Made by a program: the position numbers and the translations under genes. 64,000 nucleotides of DNA from Maribacter sp. 1_MG-2023. GTDB taxonomy: Bacteria > Bacteroidota > Bacteroidia > Flavobacteriales > Flavobacteriaceae. Positions 27,087 to 35,795 of the stretch are shown in pieces (positions within the stretch are counted from its first letter, which is position 1; the number at the start of each line of letters is the position of its first letter). The stretch covers positions 248,001 to 312,000 of the forward strand of contig NZ_JAUOPN010000003.1 in the NCBI RefSeq assembly GCF_030547005.1, given 5' to 3'. A model generated the notes under the pieces. The model saw nothing but the letters and a program-made list of their open reading frames with translations. It was not told the origin of the DNA and made no database searches.

Positions 27087-28049
27087 ATGCCGTTAATTGA
27101 CTCTACATATGATCCGCCATTGTTTTTTAAGAACGGACACCTATCTACCATATATTCCGGTTTAGTTAGAAAAGTATCCGATGTAGAGCAAATACGCATT
27201 CGTATCACTCTGCCAGATTCTGATTTTTTAGACACGGACTGGAGCTATGCTTCATCTACTTCCCAAAAATTGGTTATCATAATCCATGGTCTAGAAGGAA
27301 GTTCCAAGAGAGCATATATAAAAGGTAGTGCTAAAGTTTTAACACAATCTGGCTATGACGTTTGCGCCATTAATTTAAGAGGATGCAGCGGTACCGCCAA
27401 CAAACTATTTAGGTCTTACCACTCTGGAGCAACCGAAGATTTACAAGCGGTTATTGAACATGTTCTAAATTTAGATGAATACCAAAGTATTTACCTTCAT
27501 GGTTTTAGCCTTGGTGGTAACCTACTTTTAAAATATTTAGGTGAGAAAAGAGAAAGGGCTAATGAAATTAAAGGAGCAGTTGCCATTTCGGTGCCTTGCC
27601 AATTAGCAGATTCACTGCACCAGTTACTTCAGTTTAAGAATGCAATTTATGCTAAACGGTTCAAGGGAAACCTCATAAAAAAACTTAAGCTAAAGCAAGA
27701 ATTATTTCCTGAACTTATTTCCGTTACAGATATCGAAAACATTAAAACCCTTAAAGATTTTGATAATTTTTACACCAGTAGAGCACACGGTTTTAAAGAT
27801 GCAATGGACTACTATGCCAAAAGCAGCAGTCTTCAGTTCTTAGACAAGATCAAAGTACCTACTCTAATAATTAACGCACTAAACGATTCTTTTTTAGGGT
27901 CCGAGTGTTATCCTATAGAAATTGCCAAACACCACAGTAATCTTTTCCTTGAAATGCCTAAATATGGTGGTCATGTTGGTTTCTACGGTACCAATAACTT
28001 AACCTACGCGGAGCAGCGTACATTAGAATTCTTAGATAATATAAACTAA
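27087..28049 (+). CDS. YheT-family alpha/beta hydrolase
   Basis: 320 residues. Nucleophile Ser in HGFSLGGNLLLKYLG, oxyanion-type HGLEGSSKRAYI, the acid in NDSFLG and the catalytic His in YGGHVGF, in the order of the alpha/beta hydrolase fold. The family prefers short-chain esters in vitro, but the biological substrate is unknown. It probably shares a transcript with the nitronate monooxygenase gene. Confidence 0.88.
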   Translation: MPLIDSTYDPPLFFKNGHLSTIYSGLVRKVSDVEQIRIRITLPDSDFLDTDWSYASSTSQKLVIIIHGLEGSSKRAYIKGSAKVLTQSGYDVCAINLRGCSGTANKLFRSYHSGATEDLQAVIEHVLNLDEYQSIYLHGFSLGGNLLLKYLGEKRERANEIKGAVAISVPCQLADSLHQLLQFKNAIYAKRFKGNLIKKLKLKQELFPELISVTDIENIKTLKDFDNFYTSRAHGFKDAMDYYAKSSSLQFLDKIKVPTLIINALNDSFLGSECYPIEIAKHHSNLFLEMPKYGGHVGFYGTNNLTYAEQRTLEFLDNIN

Positions 28050-28207
28050 GGTTAGCGCACAAATATAAAATCGCTTGCACAAATTGTTACTTACTTAAAG
28101 TTATTAGTTAAAAACTTAACTCCATACGTATTAAAACATACTTCAACCCGCAAAAATTCATATATTAGTTGCTCAATTTACAGACAACACTTAAAAGATA
28201 GTAACGT

Positions 28208-28687
28208 ATGCGCAAATTATTCACTTTATTAGCTCTTAGCACAATGATCATTAGTTGTGGTGAGAAGAAGGAAGAGAAAAAAGATGGTTTTGAAATGAAC
28301 AGAACCAAAAAAGAAGTTAAAAAAGAAACGGCAAGTGAAGGCGTTCCTGTTGATTTAGATAACAAAGGTGTTGGTCCAATAACCAGTGTTACTTTTGACG
28401 AGGCAGTAAACGAAGAAATGGCCGCTGTAGGTAAAGAAAAATTTCAAGCCATTTGTACGGCTTGCCACATGGCAGAGCAACGTATGATCGGACCGGCATT
28501 GAAAGGTGTTTACGAACGTAGAAGTCCAGAATGGGTAATGAACATGATTATCAATCCTGATAAAATGTTGAAAGAAGATCCTATTGCAAAAGCATTATTG
28601 AAAGAATACAACAATGCAATTATGCTTAATCAGAATTTAAAGGAAGAGGATGCTCGCAACTTAGCAGAATATTTACGTACACTATAA
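28208..28687 (+). CDS. Cytochrome c lipoprotein
   Basis: 159 residues. Lipoprotein signal with lipobox IISC (about residue 18), a charged linker, then a class I cytochrome c domain with haem motif CTACH (about 90) and the distal Met probably in NNAIMLNQNL near the C-terminus. It is anchored in the envelope and carries electrons, perhaps to a terminal oxidase or as a soluble-domain shuttle. A strong terminator follows, so it is a single gene. Confidence 0.9.
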   Translation: MRKLFTLLALSTMIISCGEKKEEKKDGFEMNRTKKEVKKETASEGVPVDLDNKGVGPITSVTFDEAVNEEMAAVGKEKFQAICTACHMAEQRMIGPALKGVYERRSPEWVMNMIINPDKMLKEDPIAKALLKEYNNAIMLNQNLKEEDARNLAEYLRTL

Positions 28688-28710
28688 AGTTAAACGCCAA
28701 TCTAATACTG

Positions 28711-28747
28711 AAAACCCTTTCATAAATATGAAAGGGTTTTCTTTTTA
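28711..28747 (+). terminator. Rho-independent terminator after the cytochrome c gene
   Basis: Perfect 13-base stem AAAACCCTTTCAT (28711-28723) with ATGAAAGGGTTTT (28728-28740), a 4-base loop and then CTTTTT. Confidence 0.88.
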
Positions 28748-28825
28748 TAACAAATACTCGTGATCACTTTAAAAAGTATGTTTTCTGTACTTTTTACGAC
28801 CAATTAAGTATTAAATGATTGATAT

Positions 28826-29515
28826 ATGCAAAACGATAAAATAAAAATAGATATAGTTTCTGATGTTGCTTGCCCATGGTGTTATGTTGGTAAGAAAAGA
28901 TTAGAAAAAGCAATAAAAGAATGGGATGGCGCCGAGATTGAAATTGAGTGGCACCCATTTCAATTAGATCCAAATATACCAAAGGAAGGACTAGACAGGG
29001 ATACTTACCTTACCAATAAATTTGGCAGTGTAGACGGACCTTTGGAAATGACGAAACGTTTAGAAGAAAGCGGAAAAGAAGAAGGTATCAACTTTAACTT
29101 TGGAAAGGAATGGTTGGCGGTAAATACACTACCGTTACATCAACTTTTACATGTGGCAGGTGAAGAGGGTTTTAAAAACGCTCTTAAAGAGCGTTTTATG
29201 AAAGCATACTTTGATGAAAATCTTCATTTAAACGATGTTGATGTTCTAAGTACTATTATGGCTGAATATGACTGGTCGCCAGAAAAAACACAAGAAATTT
29301 TAAATGAAGATGCAATTGCATATTCTGTAAAACAAGAGATTGCTCATTACCAACAACGCGGTGTTAACAGTGTGCCTTTCTTTATTATCAATGATAAATT
29401 TGGAATTAGCGGTGCTCAACCACCAGCAGCATTTTTAGAAGCTTTTCAACAAGTAGCGCCTTTAAAAATAATTGCTACGGGTGATAGTTGTGATCCTTCT
29501 ACAGGAATTTGCTAA
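28826..29515 (+). CDS. FrnE-like DsbA-family oxidoreductase
   Basis: 229 residues, no signal peptide, so probably cytosolic. The thioredoxin-fold active site is CPWC in DVACPWCYVGKKRL (about 13-16). A large helical insert follows, then the cis-Pro loop in GVNSVPFFIINDK. The C-terminus carries a second Cys pair (SCDPSTGIC), as in the FrnE group where an extra C-terminal pair takes part in redox chemistry. It probably reduces or isomerises disulfides under oxidative stress. A thioredoxin gene follows 44 bases later, a plausible electron partner. Confidence 0.88.
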   Translation: MQNDKIKIDIVSDVACPWCYVGKKRLEKAIKEWDGAEIEIEWHPFQLDPNIPKEGLDRDTYLTNKFGSVDGPLEMTKRLEESGKEEGINFNFGKEWLAVNTLPLHQLLHVAGEEGFKNALKERFMKAYFDENLHLNDVDVLSTIMAEYDWSPEKTQEILNEDAIAYSVKQEIAHYQQRGVNSVPFFIINDKFGISGAQPPAAFLEAFQQVAPLKIIATGDSCDPSTGIC

Positions 29516-29559
29516 TTTAATACTAGCTAAAAATTATTATTAATTATAAATCAAAAGAT

Positions 29560-29856
29560 ATGAAAGCATCATTTTCTGATATCATTAAAGGGGACACTCC
29601 GGTTTTAGTAGATTTTTTTGCTGACTGGTGTGGACCTTGTAAAACGCTAGCTCCTATTCTAAAAGACGTAAAAACCGATTTAGGAGACGCTATTAAAGTC
29701 GTAAAAATCGACGTAGATAAAAATCAAACATTGGCATCTCAATACCAAGTTAGAGGTGTGCCTACTATGATTCTTTTTAAAGATGGAAAGCAGGTTTGGA
29801 GACAATCTGGGGTAGTGCCAAAAAATGACTTATTACAAATTATAAATTCTAATTAA
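29560..29856 (+). CDS. Thioredoxin
   Basis: 98-residue thioredoxin with the classic active site WCGPCK (about 23-28) after VLVDFFADW and the cis-Pro in RGVPTMILF. No signal peptide; cytosolic disulfide reductase. It is shorter than E. coli TrxA by about ten N-terminal residues. It is downstream of the FrnE-like gene and convergent with the lactonase gene (4-base overlap of coding ends). Confidence 0.93.
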   Translation: MKASFSDIIKGDTPVLVDFFADWCGPCKTLAPILKDVKTDLGDAIKVVKIDVDKNQTLASQYQVRGVPTMILFKDGKQVWRQSGVVPKNDLLQIINSN

Positions 29857-30956
29857 TAGAATTTTAAACATACTGGACTAGGCAAATCAACTTGGCTTAC
29901 AAAACTTAGAGTGCCATTTTCTGCATCTCTATTAAAAACAACAATATTGTTGCTACGTTGATTTGCTACCAGTACATATTTACCAGTAGGGTCTATACTA
30001 AAGTTTCTTGGCCAATCGCCTTTTACAGACTCTCTACCTACCAATTCTAATTTTCCGGTAGTTTCATCTACCTTAAATATTACTACTGTATTCTCCCCTC
30101 TATTTGTTCCATATAGAAATTTACCGTCTGGTGATAAATGAAGATCAGCACAAAAACTCTCACCTTCAAAATCTGATGCTAAAGTATCATACGTTTGCTT
30201 ACCATAATACTTGCCCTCCTCTTTCTGAAACATTGTTATGGTAGAGTTTAATTCATTGATTATATAAAGAAATTCTGCATCATTAGAAGCAGCAAAATGT
30301 CTTGGTCCTGCACCTTCAGCAACCACTAACTCTTTCTGATCGCTTGGAACAAAGTTATTCTTGGACGCTGTGTACTTTTTTATTCGGTCAAGACCTAAAT
30401 CAGACACCATTAATTCTCCGTTTAAAAACGATGCCATATGTGCATGAGCTTTCCTAGTAGAATCCAAAACTTTATGATCTATAATTTGTGGAGAAGGTTT
30501 TAGATTTCCATTTTCCAACGCATTATACACTGCAACATTACCACCAGAATAGTTTGCTGCTGCCACTAGATTGCCATCATTACTAACACCTACAAAACAT
30601 GGGTTAGCACCATGTGTAGATTGTTCTTCTACATATACAAGAGAAGTATCCTTTACTCTGAATGTGGTAATTGACCCATCGTCCTTTTTATAATCATCTA
30701 CTTCGCTTACGGCATATAAAGAATTTCTATCTGGAGAAAATGATATGTAAGATGGGTTTTTAATCTTAGCAACTAAAGTTTGGTTTGTCAATTCACCAGT
30801 ACCTAAGTTTAAATTGTATCTATAAATACCCTCGCTACCATTATCCGTATACGTTCCTACGAAAAGAACTTCTTCGTTTATAGACTCTTCCACCTTACAA
30901 CTGTTAAAAATAATCAATCCTATAATTGCGATAAGCAAACTGACTTTATTCTTCAT
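29853..30956 (-). CDS. Lactonase-family seven-bladed beta-propeller lipoprotein (6-phosphogluconolactonase-like)
   Basis: 367 residues with lipobox FNSC (about residue 20). The body is the YbhE/Pgl-type propeller: VGTYTDNGSEGIYRYNL, NPSYISFSPDRNSLYAVSE, GANPCFVGVSNDGNLVAAAN, HAHMASF, GAGPRHFAASNDAEFLYIIN, LHLSPDGKFLYGTNRGENTV and WPRNFSIDPTGKYVLVANQ. Because it is exported and lipidated it is unlikely to serve the cytosolic pentose phosphate route; an envelope lactonase or binding role is more plausible. Confidence 0.87.
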   Translation of the reverse strand: MKNKVSLLIAIIGLIIFNSCKVEESINEEVLFVGTYTDNGSEGIYRYNLNLGTGELTNQTLVAKIKNPSYISFSPDRNSLYAVSEVDDYKKDDGSITTFRVKDTSLVYVEEQSTHGANPCFVGVSNDGNLVAAANYSGGNVAVYNALENGNLKPSPQIIDHKVLDSTRKAHAHMASFLNGELMVSDLGLDRIKKYTASKNNFVPSDQKELVVAEGAGPRHFAASNDAEFLYIINELNSTITMFQKEEGKYYGKQTYDTLASDFEGESFCADLHLSPDGKFLYGTNRGENTVVIFKVDETTGKLELVGRESVKGDWPRNFSIDPTGKYVLVANQRSNNIVVFNRDAENGTLSFVSQVDLPSPVCLKFY

Positions 30957-31111
30957 ATTTCTAATGCTCTAATCTAAAAAAATCTCTTTTTAAAAAGAGA
31001 AAAATAAAACTTGTATTAAGATCATTAAATGTATAAAAGAATTATTCAAAAACTAAGAATAATTGAATTTCATGTAACAAAATGGTCTTTTTTGCTACAT
31101 ATAAGAAAGAA

Positions 31112-31393
31112 ATGACGATGGGATACGGCGGACAACCAATGAAAGTAATAAAGGCAAATAGAGCATTACTTAAAAAAAGTAGAGGCTTTAGAGATTTGCG
31201 CAAAGATTATTTAGACTACTCTCAAGAAACCAAATTACACTTTAAAGAACTCACCGATTTTGAGCGTAAAGTAGTGCGTGATAAAATAAGAGCACAAGCC
31301 AAAAAAGACAGCCTAAAAGAAATAGGGATCTATATTATTTCTATAGCTATGGTCTTAGGAGCCTTTTATGCTATCTATAAGTATGCGTCATAA
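31112..31393 (+). CDS. Small conserved-looking basic membrane protein of unknown function
   Basis: 93 residues from the ATG at 31112 (another in-frame ATG at 31118 starts MGYGGQPM, which may be the true start; an upstream ATG at 31082 adds ten residues). The sequence is highly basic (KVIKANRALLKKSRGFRDLR), then helical and charged, and ends with one membrane span (IGIYIISIAMVLGAFYAIYK). The sequence type is familiar from flavobacterial genomes as an uncharacterised protein. Function unknown. It is convergent with the SulP gene. Confidence 0.6.
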   Translation: MTMGYGGQPMKVIKANRALLKKSRGFRDLRKDYLDYSQETKLHFKELTDFERKVVRDKIRAQAKKDSLKEIGIYIISIAMVLGAFYAIYKYAS

Positions 31394-31413
31394 TAACTAT
31401 TAAATACAAGCTC

Positions 31414-33045
31414 TTATAAACCCCACAACTTAAAAGGATTTTTAGTTTCTGGATCATCATCTTTTGACTTAGAAAGAGGCTTGTTTACCATGACCTTGTA
31501 TGTAGGATCCTCCATAACATTTACATCTATAATATCATCTGCAGCTGCCAATAAACGTATACAGTCATTACTCAAGTGACGTAAATGAACTTTTTTACCC
31601 ACTTGGGCATATCGTTCTGTAATCTTGTTTAAAGCCTCTATACCGCTCATATCTGAAACACGACTCTCTTTGAAGTCGATAATTACTTCGCTTGGATCAC
31701 CTTGCACATCAAATTTTTCATTAAAAAGCGTAGTTGAACCAAAGAATAAAGGACCATATATTTCATAATGCTTTACCCCGTTCTCATCTACATATTTTCT
31801 TGCTCTAATTCTCTTGGCACTTTCCCACGCAAATACCAATGCCGATATAATTACCCCTATCAATACCGCTAATGCCAAATTATGAAGTACTACAGTAATT
31901 AAAGTAACCAATATCATTACAAAAATATCTGACCTTGGCATTCTTCTTAAAGCCTTGAAACTTGCCCACTCAAATGTACCTACGGAAACCATTACCATAA
32001 CACCTACCAATGCCGCAATAGGCACCAGTTCTATTACCGGTGCACCAAACAATATGATCAGCAATATGGTTAAGGCAGCAATGATACCAGATAATCTTGC
32101 CCTTGAACCTGCTGACAGGTTTACCAAAGTCTGTGCTATCATTGGGCAACCACCCATACCACCAAAGAAACCGTTCAATATATTTGCGCCACCTTGTGCC
32201 AAACACTCTCTGTTACTGTTACCTTTTGTATTGGTAATCTCATCTACCAAATTCAAGGTAAGTAAGCCCTCAGTAAGACCAACCGCAGCCATTATCAAAC
32301 CGTAAGGCAAAATAATTTTAAAGGCTTCTAATGTAAAGGGAATAGTTGGTATATGAAAAGAAGGTAACGACCCACTAAGCGACTTCAACTCTTCACCTGG
32401 CAACGTATCTTGATTAATGATATCTACTACTTGTTTCGTTTCTATTTTTAGAAAATATACTACTAGAAATACTACAATGATTCCTATTAATGAAGCCGGA
32501 ACTGCTTTAGTAAGTTTGGGAACAAAAACAATTATTGCAATGGTAAACAGTACCAAACCTACCATTGTATATAATGTGGAACCTGTTAACCAAACTGCAG
32601 CATCGCCTACACCTATTTTAAACTGATCCATTTGTGCCATAAAAATAATTATAGCCAAACCGTTTACAAACCCAAACATTACAGGCTGAGGCACTAAGCG
32701 AATAAATTTACCAAGCTTTAAAAAACCAACAATCAATTGAAAAACACCTGCTAAAGCCACTGCTGCAAAAACATATTCTAAACCATGAGAATTCATTAAT
32801 GCCATTAATACAACTACTGTTGCCCCTGCTCCACCAGAAATTAACCCAGGTCTTCCACCAAAAATTGCTGTAACCAACCCCATGATAAAAGCACCATACA
32901 AACCTACTAATGGTGAAAACCCTGCAAGAATAGCAAACATCAATGATTCTGGAATCATTGTCATTGCAACGGTTAATCCTGCTAAAATTTCATTTTTATA
33001 ATCTACTTTCTGATTGAAATCGAAAATATTAAGGTACTTCTGCAT
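31414..33045 (-). CDS. SulP/SLC26-family anion transporter with STAS domain
   Basis: 543 residues. The Sulfate_transp domain (about 10-390) shows the family opening AGLTVAMTMIPESLMFAILAGFSPLVGLYG, AIFGGRPGLISGGAGATVV and ANILNGFFGGMGGCPMIAQT motifs with about 12-14 hydrophobic helices. The STAS domain is at about 430-515 (EVIIDFKESRVSDMSGIEALNKI, the Ser in VSDMSG being the usual regulatory position). It moves sulfate, bicarbonate or another anion; the ion cannot be read from sequence. A -7 box TATTTTTG lies 21 bases upstream. Confidence 0.92.
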   Translation of the reverse strand: MQKYLNIFDFNQKVDYKNEILAGLTVAMTMIPESLMFAILAGFSPLVGLYGAFIMGLVTAIFGGRPGLISGGAGATVVVLMALMNSHGLEYVFAAVALAGVFQLIVGFLKLGKFIRLVPQPVMFGFVNGLAIIIFMAQMDQFKIGVGDAAVWLTGSTLYTMVGLVLFTIAIIVFVPKLTKAVPASLIGIIVVFLVVYFLKIETKQVVDIINQDTLPGEELKSLSGSLPSFHIPTIPFTLEAFKIILPYGLIMAAVGLTEGLLTLNLVDEITNTKGNSNRECLAQGGANILNGFFGGMGGCPMIAQTLVNLSAGSRARLSGIIAALTILLIILFGAPVIELVPIAALVGVMVMVSVGTFEWASFKALRRMPRSDIFVMILVTLITVVLHNLALAVLIGVIISALVFAWESAKRIRARKYVDENGVKHYEIYGPLFFGSTTLFNEKFDVQGDPSEVIIDFKESRVSDMSGIEALNKITERYAQVGKKVHLRHLSNDCIRLLAAADDIIDVNVMEDPTYKVMVNKPLSKSKDDDPETKNPFKLWGL

Positions 33046-33065
33046 GCCCGATGAATTTAAGGGCG

Positions 33066-33073
33066 CAAAAATA
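33066..33073 (-). promoter_or_regulatory. -7 box TATTTTTG upstream of the SulP gene
   Basis: Matches TAnnTTTG and ends 20 bases before the SulP ATG. No TTG is found at the usual 19-21 spacing. Confidence 0.4.
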
Positions 33074-33127
33074 AGTCATATTTATTGGCCTAGCCACTAA
33101 CAAGCAGATTATTACTATATTATCTCT

Positions 33128-34102
33128 CTACCAGGCTTTTAGGCCTAATAATTTCTCTCCTAAAGGTGATAATTTAGCAGTATCATATTTGGTTTGCTCC
33201 CATTTACGTGGATCACCCGGAAATGCATACCCTTCTGGGGCTATTTTGTTCTTCCAAGAATTGACTCTCCAATGACGAATTTCTTCATTTTCCGGCTCTG
33301 CTGGCATCATTGAAATATACTGCGCTATACGAACTTTATTTTTTGATTTATTGGGTCTTATACCATGAGGTTCCGTACTATTGAAAATTAACAGATCACC
33401 TGCCTTCATTTTCACTTTTACTATTTTATCTTCCAAACCATCTAACGAAGGCTGAAAGCGATCTCTATCTTCTGGCTGTGTCAGTTTCCAAGAATCGTAA
33501 TTACGGTATAACCAAGGTATACATTGAAAACCTCCCATATTTTCGTCATCTTGGTCAGCTAATGCCAATACTCCTTGTACATTTTGTGGTTTTGTTTCCG
33601 GGTCATAATCCCAATGAATGAATCCTTTCTTATCAACTCCTTGTGGTAACGGGAAATTTAAATTTGCCCTATCTATTGTCACCCAAAGTTTTTCTGTTCC
33701 CCAAACATCTACAAAAGCATCATATACTCTTTGCGTTTGTCTATTGTTCCATAAATGTTGATGGTTGTAAACCTCAACCATACCTGTACCAGTCAACTCT
33801 TTCATTTGCATCTCTGCTCTTGGTGGTGCATACCATGTTGAAGAATCTGTAGGACTCTTTTCATCAAACATCCAAAGAAAATCTGCCGTAGCTTTTGCTT
33901 GCTCCAAGGGTACTGCATTCTTTATTACGATATATCCATTTTCCATCCAGAATTTCCAATCTTCCTCGCTGAGTATACGAAGTGGTTTACCGTAAGATCG
34001 ATCATTCAATTTTTGCTTACTGCTTGTTGCCGTAGACGGATTTCCAGGTATTTCCTTATGCGCTTTATTACCTTGTTCAACCTTATTGTTTATTTGCTGC
34101 AT
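33128..34102 (-). CDS. Phytanoyl-CoA dioxygenase (PhyH) family Fe(II)/2-oxoglutarate oxygenase
   Basis: 324 residues. The facial triad is visible: His163 and Asp165 in GFIHWDYDPE and distal His245 in STEPHGIRPN, with the 2-oxoglutarate-binding Arg probably just after (NKVRIA). The N-terminus has a polar 35-residue extension with no signal peptide. Substrate unknown; PhyH enzymes hydroxylate lipids, amino acids or small metabolites. It is divergent from an AraC regulator 145 bases away, which probably controls it. Confidence 0.9.
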   Translation of the reverse strand: MQQINNKVEQGNKAHKEIPGNPSTATSSKQKLNDRSYGKPLRILSEEDWKFWMENGYIVIKNAVPLEQAKATADFLWMFDEKSPTDSSTWYAPPRAEMQMKELTGTGMVEVYNHQHLWNNRQTQRVYDAFVDVWGTEKLWVTIDRANLNFPLPQGVDKKGFIHWDYDPETKPQNVQGVLALADQDDENMGGFQCIPWLYRNYDSWKLTQPEDRDRFQPSLDGLEDKIVKVKMKAGDLLIFNSTEPHGIRPNKSKNKVRIAQYISMMPAEPENEEIRHWRVNSWKNKIAPEGYAFPGDPRKWEQTKYDTAKLSPLGEKLLGLKAW

Positions 34103-34226
34103 CGTATATGAATTTAAGTTGTTGAGTGATATAAAATTACTGAGCGCAAGGAACTTAAACTACCGTAATATTGACCATAATTTGAACGATATTGATTTTT
34201 AAGGCGCGTATAACTCAAATTATATG

Positions 34227-34234
34227 TAATTTTG
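34227..34234 (+). promoter_or_regulatory. -7 box TAATTTTG upstream of the AraC-type gene
   Basis: TAnnTTTG match 13 bases before the ATG at 34248, giving a very short leader. The -33 half is not clear. Confidence 0.4.
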
Positions 34235-34247
34235 TTACATTTAGCTC

Positions 34248-35096
34248 ATGAAGATTGAATTAGAAACCATAGACCCTGAATCTAAAAGTCCGTTCAGACT
34301 TTTACATGACCCCAAACTGAGTCACCTTTTCTACTGGCATTTTCATCCAGAATATGAGCTGGTATATATTGAAGGTGCAAATGGAACCAGACATGTAGGT
34401 GACCATATTTCTGAGTATGAAGAAAATGACCTTGTACTGATAGGTTCTAACATACCGCATTTAAACTTTGACTATGGTGTAAAAACAACGTACCGTGAAG
34501 AAGTCTTGCATATTAAGCCTTCTTTTAAGAGTGATTTTGTAGATCCTATACCTGAATTGAAAAATTTAAATAGACTATTAGATCTTTCTCGATACGGAAT
34601 TGCTTTTCACGGGGAAACTAAAAAAGTGGTGGGCAGCTTATTAAAGGAACTCCACACTTTAAAACCTTTTGAATATTTTATGGCAATCATGAATATTCTT
34701 AAAATGCTTTCTCAAAGTAATGAGTTTGAATTGCTACACAAGAAACCTTATAAGAATAAATATAGTAAAAAAGAGCAAAGTAGAATTCGTGATATTTATG
34801 CTTTAATTGATGAACGCTACCAAGGTAAAATATCGGTTGATGAGGTCGCTAAATTCTGTAATTTAACCAAGCCTGCTTTTTGTCGCTACTTTAAAAAAGC
34901 TACAGGTAGTACTTTTATAGAGTTTTTAAATCAATATCGTATCAGTCAATCTAAACGTTTATTGCTTACTGGCAAGAATGTAAGCGAAACATGTTTTGAA
35001 TGCGGATTTGAAAGCCTCTCCTACTTCAACAGGACCTTTAAGAAAGTAACAGGGGAAAATCCATCAGCATTTAAAAAGAGATTGCAGCGTGATTAA
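34248..35096 (+). CDS. AraC-family transcriptional regulator with N-terminal cupin
   Basis: 282 residues. A cupin-type sensor domain spans about 1-150 (FYWHFHPEYELVYIEGANGTR; the His-rich WHFHPEYEL pattern is typical of AraC_binding). Two AraC helix-turn-helix motifs follow at about 180-280 (ISVDEVAKFCNLTKPAFCRYFKKATGSTF; NVSETCFECGFESLSYFNRTFKK). It is divergent from the PhyH oxygenase, the classic layout for a local activator, so a small-molecule-responsive switch of that gene is likely; the inducer is unknown. Confidence 0.9.
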   Translation: MKIELETIDPESKSPFRLLHDPKLSHLFYWHFHPEYELVYIEGANGTRHVGDHISEYEENDLVLIGSNIPHLNFDYGVKTTYREEVLHIKPSFKSDFVDPIPELKNLNRLLDLSRYGIAFHGETKKVVGSLLKELHTLKPFEYFMAIMNILKMLSQSNEFELLHKKPYKNKYSKKEQSRIRDIYALIDERYQGKISVDEVAKFCNLTKPAFCRYFKKATGSTFIEFLNQYRISQSKRLLLTGKNVSETCFECGFESLSYFNRTFKKVTGENPSAFKKRLQRD

Positions 35097-35219
35097 ATGA
35101 ACTAGAACTCTAAGCAATAGAGGAAACATTTAAAATGAGATACTGTTATTTTTAGAAGAGTACATTTTAACCTAAAGCCATTTTTTATATGGACCAGTTA
35201 TATCTTCTAAAACTTAACT

Positions 35220-35746
35220 ATGGAATTTTTTGACCCGCTTTCACTAAAAACCGTTTTGCAAATTTGCCTAGCTGCGGCTTTTATCTATTTATACATGATG
35301 TTCATTACACGTGTAACAGGTAAAAGAACATTCGCTAAAATGACCAGTTTTGATTTTGCAGTTACTATTGCCATGGGATCCATCTTAGCCGATGCGGTCA
35401 ACAAACCTGTTTCAAGCTTAATGCCCGCTATAGTTTCTATAGCATTACTTGCGGGTCTACAAGCTTTATTCGCTAAGCTGTTATCATCGTCTGATGCAGC
35501 ACAAAAAGTAATGACCAATAGCCCAATTCTTCTAATGAAAAATCGTGGCATTTTAAAGAAAATTTAAACAAAGTATTGGTAAGCAAAGCAGACCTAATGG
35601 CAAAACTTAGAGAGGCAAATGTTTTGCAATTGTCGCAAGTAAAAGCTGTTATTTTTGAAACTACTGGAGATATATCGGTTCTTCATTCAGATAAGCCTAT
35701 CGATATTGATGCTGTTATTGTAGAAGACGTTAAATCTACCATATAA
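35220..35746 (+). pseudogene. DUF421 (YetF/YdfR-type) membrane protein with -1 frame break
   Basis: The zero frame ends at a TAA at 35565-35567 after 115 codons, in the middle of the conserved DUF421 domain. The -1 frame continues seamlessly from GAA (35558-35560) to TAA at 35744-35746 with the family-typical ENLNKVLVSKADLMAKLREA, NVLQLSQVKAVIFETTGDIS and VLH. The joined product would be about 175 residues, the normal length, with membrane helices in the first half (LQICLAAAFIYLYMMFITRV). At the junction sits the heptamer T TTA AAG (35552-35558), which has the form of a -1 slippery site. The simpler reading is loss of one A from an A run by mutation or sequence error. DUF421 function is not known. 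Confidence 0.8.
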
Positions 35747-35776
35747 AAAATGCCCTACTACAAATAGGGCATTTTT
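35743..35776. terminator. Bidirectional rho-independent terminator
   Basis: Eight-base stem ATGCCCTA with TAGGGCAT around a CTACAAA loop, with an A run before and a T run after. It sits between the DUF421 gene (plus) and the lipoprotein gene (minus) and can serve both. Confidence 0.85.
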
Positions 35777-35795
35777 GAGACAATCAACTTAAAAA

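Noticed and set aside
29853-30956. Calling the lactonase-fold lipoprotein a pentose-phosphate 6-phosphogluconolactonase
   Set aside because: It carries a lipoprotein signal, which does not fit a cytosolic pathway enzyme.
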